DNA of 64,000 nt, from NCBI GenBank assembly GCA_963556145.1, contig OY744464.1:4836001-4900000 (forward strand), given 5' to 3'. A program made the position numbers and the translations under genes. The DNA is from Hygrocybe punicea. Its lineage: Eukaryota > Basidiomycota > Agaricomycetes > Agaricales > Hygrophoraceae. Under the pieces are notes generated by a model that was given only the letters and a program-made list of their open reading frames with translations, searched no databases and had not been told where the DNA came from. This document shows positions 42,709 to 54,301 of the stretch, one piece after another (position 1 is the stretch's first letter; every line of letters begins with the position of its first letter).

Positions 42709-43605
42709 TGTAGAGGGTCGACGTCCCTCTGAGTCCATATCATTGATATATCACGAATCCGGACCAACCCGATGCCGCCATTCAACTTGCATTCGAACCC
42801 GATGTAACCCGATGTGACCCGACGTGACGTGACCCGACGTGACCGACATAACCCGACACATGCCACTTTGTGACGGCCGCTTTTGGGCTAAATCCGGCAG
42901 CCTCAAACGCCTCGGAGTTCCAATTCCAGGAGATGGATCTCTTTGGACTCAATCCCCGACTTCGGATTTACCTTATTTATGCATCCCCTCGTCCTTTCGG
43001 AGATATGTAGGACTTTTTAGATCTTTTTCTTGCATATTCGTTTTCCCCTCCATATTCCTGTCTTCGTTGCTTTGCAACCCCCCTTTCCACATCCCCATTC
43101 CATCTTTTCTTTGTAGTATCTATCGGCTGAAGTAGACATGTCCGAAAGTAGATTACTGTTTCCTGTACTATAAAAACGGTCCCCGACAACCGTACAAAAA
43201 AAGATACCATTAGTCCCCGTTTCCCTTTAGTCAGAATCGCCTTTTAATCCCTTCAAATGCTCGTCCACGTAGACCCTTAGCTTTTTATAGTCCTCTTCAT
43301 CGTTTTTATTGTTGTTTCCATATATTTGTTCATTGTTTCTGACCCGACCCGACCTGACCCGCCGTACCCAACATTGTCGGCTTCATCGGGTTCTTCATTA
43401 TTTGTCCGTTTTCACTCCGTTCATCGCCGGATTCGTCATTATTAGTCCAGTTTTACGCGGCAGCTTTACTTTTACTAACATTCCCTTCCTTTTACTACTA
43501 TTCCCGACACTGACTTATCCACCGTCACTTCTACGCTGACACCCCTCTGGTTAGGATCTTTATTTCTTTATATTGTTCCAAAGCCACCAAGAACCCGCAT
43601 CTACA
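42709..43605 (+). mobile_element. Solo LTR, family B, inside C1 gag-protease
   Basis: 897 bp. TSD ACGC (42705-42708) and ACAC (43606-43609). A1 has the uninterrupted site GCCACGCGTCGAAG. Confidence 0.9.
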
Positions 43606-43609
43606 ACAC

Positions 43610-43745
43610 GTCAAAGCGATCCTTCATATTTTTGCCGACGATAGCCTTTGGAAGATACATTCTGTTAGGCAACACGATGTGGCCGTGCTCGTTCTTGCGG
43701 CATATTCCATCTCGAGTGTACTGCTCGCAGATGGGACAATCGCGT
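43610..43745 (-). pseudogene. C1 Gag fragment with zinc-binding cysteines
   Basis: It encodes DCPICEQYTRDGIC and the following 30 residues. Solo LTR D was inserted between Arg and the first Asp here. The upstream half of the motif (NCLFCNDPFHRIR) is at 53390-53430. Confidence 0.8.
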
Positions 43746-43833
43746 TGTAGAGGCTCCGGGCTGTCTGGACCCGAATCCTCTTCATATCCCACATCGTCCC
43801 CGTCCATTCCCATTCATGTATCGTCGATTCCGC

Positions 43834-44625
43834 TGTAAAGGCGAGGTCGGGGTGGCTGCGGAATAATAATCCTAAGCCTGTGGGGTCAGCGTAGAAGTGA
43901 CTAGGAATAGTCTAACAAGCTTCAGTAAGATAATAGGATATAAAAGGTAAGAAGCCGCCGAGTAAACTACTGAAATCTATCGAGACCGGTCGAAGCCAAC
44001 GAAGCCGACGATGTCGGGTACGGCGGGTCGGGTGTTGGGTGACGATGGACGTAGAGATAAAGGCGGTAGAACGATGGGGAGAGCGTCGAGGAATCCAACG
44101 AGTAATGTGTGCGATGGATTTTACTGAGAGACTAATTCTCAGAGAGAGGAAACGGGGGAACTGGTTTCTTATTTTGAGACGGCGCTTGGGCACCGTTTTT
44201 ATACTACAAATTTCTGTACCTAGATTCGGACGAGAGTCCTCAGCCGATGAGAGGAAACAAGGAGAATAAAAATGGGGAAGTAGGAAGAGCATTGCGAGGC
44301 GACGATGACAGGGAAAATGGGTGGAAGATATAAAAACCGTAAAAGATGCAATATACTTTACTATATCCCCATAAGGGAGACACTAGGCGTGAATAAGGCA
44401 AGTCCGATGTCGGGATCCCAGTCCGATGAGATCTATCTTTGATATTTGAAGTTCCGTGAGTTTAGGAGATAGACCGACCAGGTACGTGAGCGGCCGTGCT
44501 AGTCGGTATGCATCGGGTTGCGTCAGGTTACGTCGGGTTCGAGCGTAGATTGCTAGAGATGTCGGGTTCGAGCGGATTCGCTAGATATCGATGTTACGGC
44601 CTCAGAGGGTCGAGGACCCTCTACA
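43834..44625 (-). repeat. A1 3' LTR
   Basis: 792 bp with TG...CA ends. The flanking AGAAGACCCAAGGAGA (minus strand) is a likely polypurine tract. Confidence 0.95.
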
Positions 44626-44703
44626 TCTCCTTGGGTCTTCTAATAGAGACCATCTGTGGTTGAGAATATGGGGTCTCCAAATGTGGGTCGCAAATGTGGC
44701 CAA

Positions 44704-44711
44704 TCACGTGA
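44704..44711 (+). promoter_or_regulatory. TCACGTGA upstream of A1 accessory gene
   Basis: It lies 93 bp before the ATG at 44797, directly after a CCAAT box (GGCCAAT). Confidence 0.5.
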
Positions 44712-44796
44712 GCGGCCAAACAACGGCAAAGTAAAAAAAATAATAAAAATCTCGTTTGTTGATCCGACCTTTCCTCTACACCATCACACGCTCACA

Positions 44797-46185
44797 ATGT
44801 CCCAAGTCTACGACAACTTCCTCGCTTTCGTCGAAAGCATCGAACCCGATGTCCGGGCGGACTACGAAGAGGCCGTCAACGCGGTCACCGTGTTTCATAG
44901 CGACGACCTCGTAACGATGGTGGACGGCAACGAGGGGATGGCCCAACAATGGTTGAGCGGCCGCAAGAAAGCGCTGGTGAGTTTTCCCGATTGACTACGC
45001 GTGTCCTAAGATAGCTCATGTCGTCCCGCCAGCGTGCTTATAATGGAATCGTCGCGGAACTCCGAGCTGGTGGTACAAGGCCAGTAACGCCACCGTTATG
45101 GGCTGACCGCCAATCGTACGCCAACAATGTCGAAGAGTGGCTGAAAGAAGCGGCGGACCGAGAGAGGCATGAAAAGGAAGAAGCCAGATGGCAGGCAGAT
45201 GAAGAAGTGGCTACGCGGGAAGAGGAGGCCAGACGGATGGCAGAGGCAAATGCACGAGCGGAGGCGGAGAAAAGGCAAAAGGCGGCAGAGGAAAGGCGGG
45301 AGCGGCTTAGAATAGAACAACACGAGCAACACTGGAATCAAGAAGTGGACCGGGTTGAAAGGGATGGAGCCACGTATCGGCGGCGGCTCAGCGAAGAACG
45401 GCGAGCTGAAGCCAACGCGGGTGAACCAAGGACTGAGTCGATTCCGGAAGGCGAAGCCGCAGTTGAGCCAGAGGAAGGCCCCGTCGACCCGGCACCAGAG
45501 ACACCGGCCGATGTAGAAGACGTAGATACGCCGGGCGTAGAGACCGGAGACCTGGCTGGTACGACGGTGAGTTCTTGTGTCGGTTCCTTTGTTCTTTAGT
45601 CACTGATCCTGGTAATAGTTCACCGGGCTGTTTCCCCTACAACCCTGCACCAACTGCATCAAGGCGCAAGAGGCGTGTTGAGGCGTCACGGGCTACGTGT
45701 GCGAATGATGCCGGAGGCTGAAGAAGAGATGTACTAACGCTACACACCGGACGGGCGGGGGTCGGCGCAAGGTGGATACCGGAAAGGGCAAGGAGGTCGC
45801 GGTCGGCACGAGGAAGCCGCTGTTGTTCACGACAAAGCCCATCCGCAGTAGGCCTGCCCGGGCCTCAACGAGCAAACCGTGGGTCGAGGAGGTGGAGTCG
45901 GTCGAGGACGATGACGAAGACGAGGAGGAGTCGGAGGAAGAGCGGCCGACGAAAAGGCTTAGGACGGCCTCGGCAGCGAACCCGTTCGTTTTGACGATGG
46001 AGAATTACGAGCAAGTGTCGGCGCGGCTAGCGGTCCTTACGGAGGAGCTGGGAGCCCTGGGCACCAACGTCAACCGTCACCTCGTCCACTTCGGTCAAGA
46101 GTTCCAGCGGCTTCGCGTCGATCTCAAACGGTCGACCTCAAGGTTGGCGATGTTGAAGCGGGATTACGAGACCGGCCGCCTGTAA
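44797..46185 (+). pseudogene. A1 antisense accessory gene
   Basis: Exons are 44797-44976, 45033-45566 and 45643-46185, with the domain order described for A2. Exon 2 lacks three codons relative to A2. The third acceptor reads CTACAA, as in A2. Two TGA codons lie in the zinc cluster: one shared with A2 (45706-45708) and one private (45679-45681, where A2 and C1 have CGA). The cysteine spacing is otherwise unchanged. It converges on A1 pol. Confidence 0.8.
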
Positions 46186-46393
46186 AATATATAATAAAAA
46201 ATAACGAGCCCATTGTATATATAAAAAAATATATCGTGTACATAAAAGACGTGTCAGCTTGTTCACCCAGCTAAGGAAAGCCAATCGGCTCCCGAAGACA
46301 TAGGACTATTCGCATCATTCGTCATATCGTTAGAAAACTAAGAGGAACTAAATAAAATGGGGGTATAACGTGGACAGAATATAAATGAAATGC

Positions 46394-49300
46394 TTAATCG
46401 TCGTCGGGTGAGGAGTCTATAGAGGGCGGGTACGTCGGATCATCAAGATCGTTTGAATCGGTATCGTCGGCATCGGGGTATTGTAAGAAGTCGTCCAACG
46501 GTATCGATATTTTTGAGCGGGCGTGGTAGGGTACGACTCGGAAAGCGGCAAATCGAGATTTAGAAACCGCACCGTCGAGTTCGGCGAGTATGTAGGATCC
46601 GCCTTCTGTTTTCCTGACGACAACCATGGGTCCAAAGTACCGCGGTTTTGCTTTACGATCGAGAGACATTTCGATATGTGAATTTCGGACGAGAACGAGG
46701 TTACCGGGTTCGAAGTCATAAACTTTGATCGTGTTGGCGTATTTCTGCTCGAATTGCCGAGCGGACGCGAGCCGAGATTTGGTAAGCTTTTCTTTGACCT
46801 GATCGAGGTCAGCTTCTCGTTTACGAAGTTGGCAGGCGCGGATGACTATGAGGTCGGTCGTAGACATCGTATCTTGCATCGGAACCATGTACGTAGCTTC
46901 GGCAAAATCGAATGGAAAAAGCGGTTCTACTCCGTGTGCGATGTAGTAGGACGAGTATCCGAGGCTTTTGTGTGTTGTGACCCGTTCGGCCCAAAATACG
47001 GAGTGGGTTACGGTGTGCCATTTCTTTTCATCTCCATCACAACTTTTCATAATGGCCTCCCGGACATCTAGGTGGCGACGCTCAACGGGTCCGTTCGCTT
47101 GTGAGTTATAGGGCGAAATGCGGATGTGGCAGATACCGTAGCGGGAGGCGAGATAGTCGAGTGCCTCTACGAACGGCTTGCCGTTGTCGGTAACGATTTC
47201 TTCGAGAGCGCCCCAATGGCATAAGATGTCTTCGAACAGGAATGTGCCAATGGTCGAGCCGGTCTCGCGGTGTAACATTCGGAACTTGGGATAAGTGGAG
47301 AGGGAGCAATGGGCTTGGACAATGTACCAGTAGCCGCCGGATCATGGCATAAACATCATGTCGACGTATGCTTTGCGGAATAGTGAGGTCGGTGTAGCGA
47401 CGGTCGGCGGAATGTGGTGATAACACATTTGGCGTACTTGGCACTGATGACAAGACTGGACGTACCACTTAACGTTGTGGTCGAGGTGCGGCCACCAGAA
47501 ACGATTGAGCAGCCAGGCACAGATGGAGAATATACCTTTGTGGCCAAGAGAGTCCGTCGGGTGCACCATGTGCGGAAGCGGGTATGTGAACGAGTCTAAA
47601 GTCAAATAAGAGCACACCGGCTATCCATCGGTTGATTGTTGCATTGGGCTGAATGTCGGGGTTGTTGAGCATTCCTTTTATGTACTTCGCATCGACTTCA
47701 ACGGTGAGGTTGCGGACGCCGATAATGAAAATCCGATAGGCGTGGAGGGCCCTGAAGAGACCGTAAAGCTCGAGCTTGGACTGAGAGTATCAGGCTTCGC
47801 GTTCGTTCCACGATATTGAACCAAAACGATTCGGATAGCGCTTTCCGTCGGTGCGGATTTGCATAAGAACGAAGCCGACTCCAAGAACGGATGAATCGAC
47901 GGCGAGAATCACTTCCCATTCATGCGTGTAGTCGATAGCGCGCAGCGCTGGCGATGAAATGATGGCGTTTTTGAGGTAGTCGACGGCGGTCTCTTCTTCT
48001 TCACCAAATTTGAAGGGTATACCTTTGCGGGTAAGACAGACGAGGGGTCGGGAGTGGAGCGAGAAGTCCTTGATAAAAATACGCAAGACGCCGCAGATAC
48101 CGAGAAAGGCGCGAACTTCGGTGAGGTTGGTCGGCAGTGGCCAATCGCGAATCTTCTGTACTTTGGAGTCGTCGGCTACTCTTCCTTCGTATGTGCATCG
48201 GTGGCCAACAACGATGACTGAGGGTCGACACAACTCGAGTTTTTTGCCGTTGAAGGTACCGCCGACATAGCGGAAACGCTGAATGACGCGGTTGACACCT
48301 TGGAAGTGCTCCCAAATGAAACGTCGAATTGCCGGGTTCTCGGGTATAGTCTCGTAGGTACCGTCGGGTTGCTCGTAGCGGGCTGGAGGCCCTTTGACGG
48401 GAATATCGTCCATATACGGAACGGCAAGATGAGGGATTTCGTCACGGAGGATGTACGTGGAGTCACCGTGTAGGATCTGCGGGGAATTTGTGTATCCCAT
48501 AGCAATCCGCGTAAGTCGAAGCGTTCCGAGTGGAGACTGAAAGGTCATATAGTCCCAAGACGAGGGGTGGACGAGGCGTTGGTCGAAAGAGACGAAGAGG
48601 TCGAAGGAAGCGTAGCAAGAGTGGCCGCCAAAGGCCTCGGCCAAGTGCTCGGTCATGGGCGGTACGGCGGGATCGCGGATAGTGACGGCGTTAAGCGGCT
48701 GTAGATCGTGGACGATTCGAAGAGACTTCCCATCCTTTTTCAAAACGCAGAACCAGCGGGAGCGGTATGACGAATTCGAGGGTTCATAGGTACCGGCGTT
48801 AATTTTGTCTTTGATGATGCCGATGACTTCGTTAAGGATGCCGGGTGGGATTGGGATATTGCGATGGACCCACGGGTCGTGCGGTACGGTGGGAATGTGG
48901 ATCGGCGGGAAGTAGTCCGTATTGAACTGGCCTTTCTCGGATTCGTTCCAGGCGAAGGCGGCTTCTTGCGTTTTGATGATATGGTGGCCAAGTTTTTCTT
49001 CCTCAGGCCAAAGGAATCCATCCGGGTTCATCGGCATCGCGTCGTGTCGTTCCTGGGTATAGCGGGTGCCGGGTGTAAAGTCGGGCGGGTGAGTCGGGAG
49101 CGTGGGTAAATCGGCTAGCGGGTCGCCGGTGATCTCGCGTATGATGCGGTATTCGTCGGGGAGAGTGGTAGAAATTGGGCGGATACGATCGGCTACCTTC
49201 TTATACTTTTTCTTGGTAACGACTCCTTTTAGGTCCCTGGTAGGGGGGGTGGTATACGAGATATAAGTAGCGTGTTCAGTAGAGGCTTTGTTACAAATAT

Positions 49301-49616
49301 TCGAAGAAGAAATATGTGACGCAGGAGCGGAGACGGAACAAGACGAAGGAAGGGTATCGGTAGTACGTAGCTGATTTTGTACATCGGTCAACAATGAAAT
49401 GTACTGGGCGGCAGTCTGAGGCTGAGACGAAGAGAAATCTAAATCGATAGAAAAACATAAGTCCTCTTCTAGGGGAAACGGCAAAAGGGAAGCATAGTTC
49501 GTGGTATAGGTGTGGTCGCTTTCGAGTGGCGGCTTCTCATCTCCCGGTGCGTCCTTTCCGAGAGGTATCTCCGGGTCCTCGACTTCTAAAAATCCGGCTT
49601 TCCGGTGTCGGACCGC
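46394..49616 (-). pseudogene. pol: Pol of A1, internally deleted
   Basis: RT is intact from 49484 and includes YMDD near 48410. RNase H is broken by TGA at about 47790 (A2 has CGA). Near 47547-47556 the sequence jumps from the end of RNase H (GAPDGLS) to the integrase zinc motif (GHKGIF), removing about 458 bp present in A2. The integrase core is complete from there on (VTDNGKPF near 47190, NGPVERRH near 47085), then GPM. The deletion also shifts the frame. Confidence 0.9.
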
Positions 49617-50941
49617 TCTCGTCGGTTCTTTTGGTTGTGCTCGATGGTGGGCAAGGTGACGACGGCGCCGGTGTTTGGGTCCGTGATCGTGACTTGTTGT
49701 TCTCCGTTTTTATAATCCTTCGTAAGGGCCTCGGAAAGCGTGAAGAACGGGCGGCCGATGAGGATCTCGTAGGGGGCGTCGTCGACGACTTGGACTTGGA
49801 GGAAAAGATCGACGTCGCCGAAGGTGAATTTTAGGTTGGCGATCCGGCCGAGGGTGTCGTTGTCGCTTTTATTTGCCGACTGCATCCGCATCTTCATATT
49901 TTGGAGGCCGTAACCGAGTTTCTCCCAAATATCGCGCCGCATGCCGATGATCATGGAACCGTTGTCGAGAACGCACTCGAATACGAATTTGCCGTTGATG
50001 AGCGGGTAGACCGCACGGAGAGGGACTGAGTCGCGGCCGACGACGAGCGGGACGTTTTCCTGACAGTGTTGACAGGCGCGAGTGGGGATTTCGGGTGCGT
50101 GAAAGTGGAAGACCTCGACGTTGTTACTCTCGGCGGTGACCTTTTTCGACGTAGTGAGGTCCTTCATGTGACGGCGGGCGTCGGACGACATGGCTAAAAG
50201 TTCTCGTTGCGAAATGCAGACTTGAGAATCGAGCGCGCGGTCGATGATGGATTTGGCGATACCGGGATCTTCGATGGGGGCCTGGTAGCGGTACTGGGGG
50301 TGCGACGCGGGAAGGTTCTGGGGAGTGCGCGGCACGAAGGCGGTCGGCTCAGTCGGCCGCATGTTCGAAGGTGGAACAATGGTGATCGGGTGCTCGTTGA
50401 CAGGTCTGGTAGACGTTTTCTCGGCGGGTTTCAAGGCGGGGACGGACGTGGAAGTGGCGGGCGGATTGGGATACGTCTCTCTAGACTTGCCTTTCGCTTT
50501 AGAGGGGATCTCTACGCCGTCAAATCTAACCCGTTTACGAAGCCGCTGCACTTCGGCTTCCAGAACCTTGATTTGTTCGTTGTCGTTGTCGATGTCGGAC
50601 GTCGTGGACTGAAAGATGTCGGCGTACTTGGTGGTGACCTCTGGTTCGTAGGTGGGTACTTCGACGGCGGAGACGAAGTTAGCTTTGACATGAGGCGGCG
50701 GGTCGCGTTGGAACGGTTCTGTGGGGTTGCGGGCAGGGGGAGCGCGGTTGCCGGGGTTCTGTGCGTGCCACGCGTCGAAGTGTTCCCTCATATTTTTGCC
50801 GACGATAGCCTTTGGGAGATACATTCCGTTAGGCAACACGATGCGGCTGTGCTCGTTCTTGCGGCATATCCCGTCTCGAGTGTACTGCTCGCAGATGGGA
50901 CAATCGCGTATACGGTTCCGGCCAGTAGGAAGTGGGCGCAA
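49586..50941 (-). CDS. Gag C-terminus and protease of A1
   Basis: A 451-codon open frame, nearly identical to 20071-21426 of A2. It has the DCPICEQYTRDGIC cysteines, the VLDNGSM motif and the GGATTTTTAG end. It begins inside the same gag deletion scar. Confidence 0.8.
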   Translation of the reverse strand: MRPLPTGRNRIRDCPICEQYTRDGICRKNEHSRIVLPNGMYLPKAIVGKNMREHFDAWHAQNPGNRAPPARNPTEPFQRDPPPHVKANFVSAVEVPTYEPEVTTKYADIFQSTTSDIDNDNEQIKVLEAEVQRLRKRVRFDGVEIPSKAKGKSRETYPNPPATSTSVPALKPAEKTSTRPVNEHPITIVPPSNMRPTEPTAFVPRTPQNLPASHPQYRYQAPIEDPGIAKSIIDRALDSQVCISQRELLAMSSDARRHMKDLTTSKKVTAESNNVEVFHFHAPEIPTRACQHCQENVPLVVGRDSVPLRAVYPLINGKFVFECVLDNGSMIIGMRRDIWEKLGYGLQNMKMRMQSANKSDNDTLGRIANLKFTFGDVDLFLQVQVVDDAPYEILIGRPFFTLSEALTKDYKNGEQQVTITDPNTGAVVTLPTIEHNQKNRRERSDTGKPDF

Positions 50942-51531
50942 TTGTGGAAGTCCTGGAAGTCGTAAGGGTCGCTATGGAAATGGTTCGGTTTTTGGTACTG
51001 CAGACGGGTTTTGATGTCCTTTTTAAGCTCGACATGGAAGCCGTTCTCGTACGCGATGTTGCGTTCTCGGGGAGAGATCTGACCCTTGTCTAGAAGAAAC
51101 CCTGAGATTCGGATGAACTCGCGGTAATATTCGCCAAGTTCAGCGCGGGTACGGATACCGTAAGCGGTTTGGGTGTGCGTAAGACGGTCAAGATCCGCCA
51201 TAGTGTACCGGTGGTCGTCTTCCATGCCTGGGTATAGCACGAGTACGCTCCTTTTGAATGCGGCATAATCGACGCTGGTCGCGCTAGGTAAGCTTGCCCA
51301 AAGCTCGTAGTCGCTAAGCGACGCGTAGCGCAGACTATGCTTGATGCGTCCTGCGTCGTCGAGAGCGGCATCGGCAGCAAGTATCTTGACTTCTTTGAAG
51401 AAGCGGTTTAAATTGAGTGGGTTCCCGTCGAAGGTCAGGGCCGTGGAGTGACCGCGAGCGGGCATTTGTCGTGGAGTAACATGGGGAGCGGTAACGTGGG
51501 GAGCAGTCGAAGATCCAGAGGTCGAAGTCAT
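50788..51531 (-). pseudogene. gag: Gag of A1, frameshifted
   Basis: Gag core as in A2. The first ATG is at 51531, and the frame is open upstream through a Ser/Thr/Pro-rich region to about 51950. The frame breaks near 50910-50918 at the deletion shared with A2. The upstream part carries an extra 30 bp Asp/Glu-codon repeat (51615-51665) relative to A2. Confidence 0.8.
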
Positions 51532-52045
51532 TGTGGGTGGAAGGAGCTGAGATGTCGATGAAGCGGTTGTCGGGTGTACGATGAGCGGGTCAGGTAACGT
51601 GGACAATGACGGCGTGGACGAAGACGAAGACGGGGACAATGACGGCGTGGACGAAGACGAAGACGGGGACGATGACGATGACGGAGTTTTCGATGTCGAG
51701 AGCGAAGACGGAGACGGGGGTTCTAATGAGGTCGAAGTCGGGGACGTAGGCGATGCGGGTGTCGAACTGAGATCGGATGAGTCGGGTGTAATGGTGATTA
51801 TCGGTATATCGACCGATTCGAGACTGTCGGATGAAAGATATAGGGGGGTGTTTGACCCTGAGACGAGCGGGAGATTGTTATGTCGAGCGAGGTGGTCGGG
51901 TACTAGCTGGAAGAAGTCGTCGTCGATTGTCGGGTCGAAGGCGGCTAAAGAGAGTTCTTGTTGAAGAGTTCTTCGAGGAAGATCTCAAAGATGACGGTCA
52001 TAGGGAGGGATACGGGAAGAGGAAGCTATGGTGGTGCTAGACTAT

Positions 52046-52063
52046 TCCTCGCGGTGGGCTCCA
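52046..52063 (-). other. Primer binding site of A1
   Basis: TGGAGCCCACCGCGAGGA on the minus strand, 2 nt from the 5' LTR. Confidence 0.8.
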
Positions 52064-52065
52064 GA

Positions 52066-52858
52066 TGTAAAGGCGAGGTCGGGGTGGCTGCGGAATAATA
52101 ATCCTAAGCCTGTGGGGTCAGCGTAGAAGTGACTAGGAATAGTCTAACAAGCTTCAGTAAGATAATAGGATATAAAAGGTAAGAAGCCGCCGAGTAAACT
52201 ACTGAAATCTATCGAGACCGGTCGAAGCCAACGAAGCCGACGATGTCGGGTACGGCGGGTCGGGTGTTGGGTGACGATGGACGTAGAGATAAAGGTGGTA
52301 GAACGACGGGGAGAGCGTCGAGGAATCCAACGAGTAATGTGTGCGATGGATTTTACTGAGAGACTAATTCTCAGAGAGAGGAAACAGGGGAACTGGTTTC
52401 TTATTTTGAGACGGCGCTTGGGCACCGTTTTTATACTACAAATTTGTGTACCTAGATTCGGATGAGAGTCCTCGGCCGATGAGAGGAAACAAAGGAGAAT
52501 AAAAATGGGGAAGTAGGAAGAGCATTGCGAGGTGACGATGACAGGGAAAATGGGTGGAAGATATAAAAACCGTAAAAGATGCAATATACTTTACTATATC
52601 CCCATAAGGGAGACGCTAGGCGTGAATAAGGCAAGTCCGATGTCGGGATCCCAGTCCGATGAGATCTATCTTTGATATTTGAAGTTCCGTGAGTTTAGGA
52701 GATAGACCGACCAGGTACGTGAGCGGCTGTGCTAGTCGGTATGCATCGGGTTGCGTCAGGTTACGTCGGGTTCGAGCGTAGATTGCTAGAGACGTCGGGT
52801 TCGAGCGGATTCACTAGATATCGATGTTACGGCCTCAGAGGGTCGAGGACCCTCTACA
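52066..52858 (-). repeat. A1 5' LTR
   Basis: 793 bp, very similar to 43834-44625. Confidence 0.95.
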
Positions 52859-53388
52859 CCGCCCGATTCCGGTTGTTTCCATCGATTCCGCTCCGGATTC
52901 CGCCTCCGGATTCGTTCATACTCAAGATGCGATGTCTCTAACGACCCGGAATCAGTACGTATATAATTACATATGATATATCTTCGTTTCCCGTTACTTA
53001 GTACATAGCATCATTCCTCCTATACTCCGCTCCACTCCTCTCCTATCAGTTACAGCCTTCGGTTGTAGTACATAGTTACTAGAGCACAGGATCTCTCCCA
53101 GTAGTATAAAAGATGTACCCTTATACTACAACCATATCATATCCCATCATAGAGAAAATACAGGTTATCGCTCCCCTTCAGTTCTATTTCTTAGTCCTCC
53201 CTTCGTATCGTCTCCATATTAGTCTTCGTAACTCCACTCCCTACACTTCCCCTCTGATCCAGAACCCCTGGATTCGGGTTGGATTGACTAGACACTATAG
53301 AAACTAAACTCCTCTGATCACTTCTTAGCTGATCACCCTTTCCGTAGATTCCCATTCGGGTCTACAACCGAACTCGCCGTCACAGCGT

Positions 53389-54297
53389 ATACGATGGAAC
53401 GGGTCATTGCAAAAGAGGCAGTTGAAATTTGTAAAACCCTGTCCCACGGTGGTTGGCTCAGCCCTATTTGCACAAGGCTTTGGGGGGTTGTTACGTTCAG
53501 TGAGGGCTCGCGTGAGGACGGCGAGTTGTTGCGAAACGAGATGAAAGAGGTCGGATACGTTAGGTTCAACCGGTTCCGTTTTAGGAATGACCGGGTCATA
53601 GCGAGCGGGTGGTGGGTAGCGGGTGGTGGGTTCTATTGGAGTCGAGTACCTGATGGCGGCAGGTGATGTCAATGATAGGCGAGAGATGGTGGATGGTTCG
53701 GCCGCAGTTCCAGCCAGCAGGAAGTGGGCACAGTTGTGAAAGTCCTGGAAATCATACGGGTCACTATGGAAGTGATTCAGTTTCTGGTATTGTAGGCGGG
53801 TTTTGATATCTTTTTTGAGTTCGGCATGGAAGCCATTTTCGTACGCGATATTTTGTTCTTGGGGAGAGATCCGACCTTTGTCTAAGAGAAACCTGGAAAT
53901 CCGGATGAACTCACGGTAATATTCGCCAAGTTCGGTGCGAGTACGGATGCCGTAAGTGGTTTGAGTATGCGTAAGACGGTCGAGATCCACCATAGTGTAC
54001 CGGTGATCATCTTCCATGCCCGGGTAAAGCACAAGTATGCTCCTTTTGAACGCGGCATAATCGATGCTGGTCACGCTAGGTAAACTCACCCAAAGCTCGT
54101 AGTCGCTAAGCGACACGTAGCGCAGACTATGCTTGATGCGTCCTGCGTCGTCGAGAGCGGCATCGGCAGCAAGTATCTCGACTTCTTCGAAGAAGCGGTT
54201 TAGATTGAGCAGGTTCCCATCGAAGGTCGGGGCCGTGGAGTGACTGCGAGCGGGCATCTGTCAAGGAGTAACATGGGGAACAGTAGCAGTCGCAATA
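53389..54297 (-). pseudogene. gag: C1 Gag core with zinc-binding segment
   Basis: This is the only Gag in the window that keeps the region deleted from A1 and A2. It has the capsid core (54257 to 53720), then a Pro/Thr-rich part, LFHLVSQQLAVLTRAL, and NCLFCNDPFHRIR near 53400. The frame then enters solo LTR D. A TGA near 54259 (CGA in A2) precedes the core. Confidence 0.85.
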
Positions 54298-54301
54298 CAT
54301 A

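Larger units (their letters stand above)
43834..52858 (-). mobile_element. A1: full-length Ty3/Gypsy element with defective genes
   Basis: 9025 bp. LTRs at 43834-44625 and 52066-52858, and TSD CCGC at 43830-43833 and 52859-52862, inside a solo D LTR. Primer site 52046-52063. It is the closest relative of A2, sharing its gag deletion and accessory-gene lesions. In addition pol has a ~458 bp internal deletion and stops. Confidence 0.95.
43746..53384 (+). mobile_element. Solo LTR, family D, split by element A1
   Basis: The D LTR pieces are 43746-43833 and 52863-53384. TSD GCGT at 43742-43745 and 53385-53388. Removing it rejoins C1 Gag. Confidence 0.9.

Noticed and set aside
10007..45708. In-frame TGA codons in the accessory genes as selenocysteine sites
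   Set aside because: Stops differ between copies and match CGA in relatives; no insertion element was seen, and decay explains them.
50207..50965. 252-codon frame opposite the gag-protease frame, also at 20047-20805
   Set aside because: Mirror of the real gag-protease codons (Arg/Gly/Val bias); present only because A1 and A2 are copies.
37042..53384. Envelope-like gene after pol
   Set aside because: The only gene between integrase and the 3' LTR lies on the opposite strand and has no signal peptide or membrane segment.
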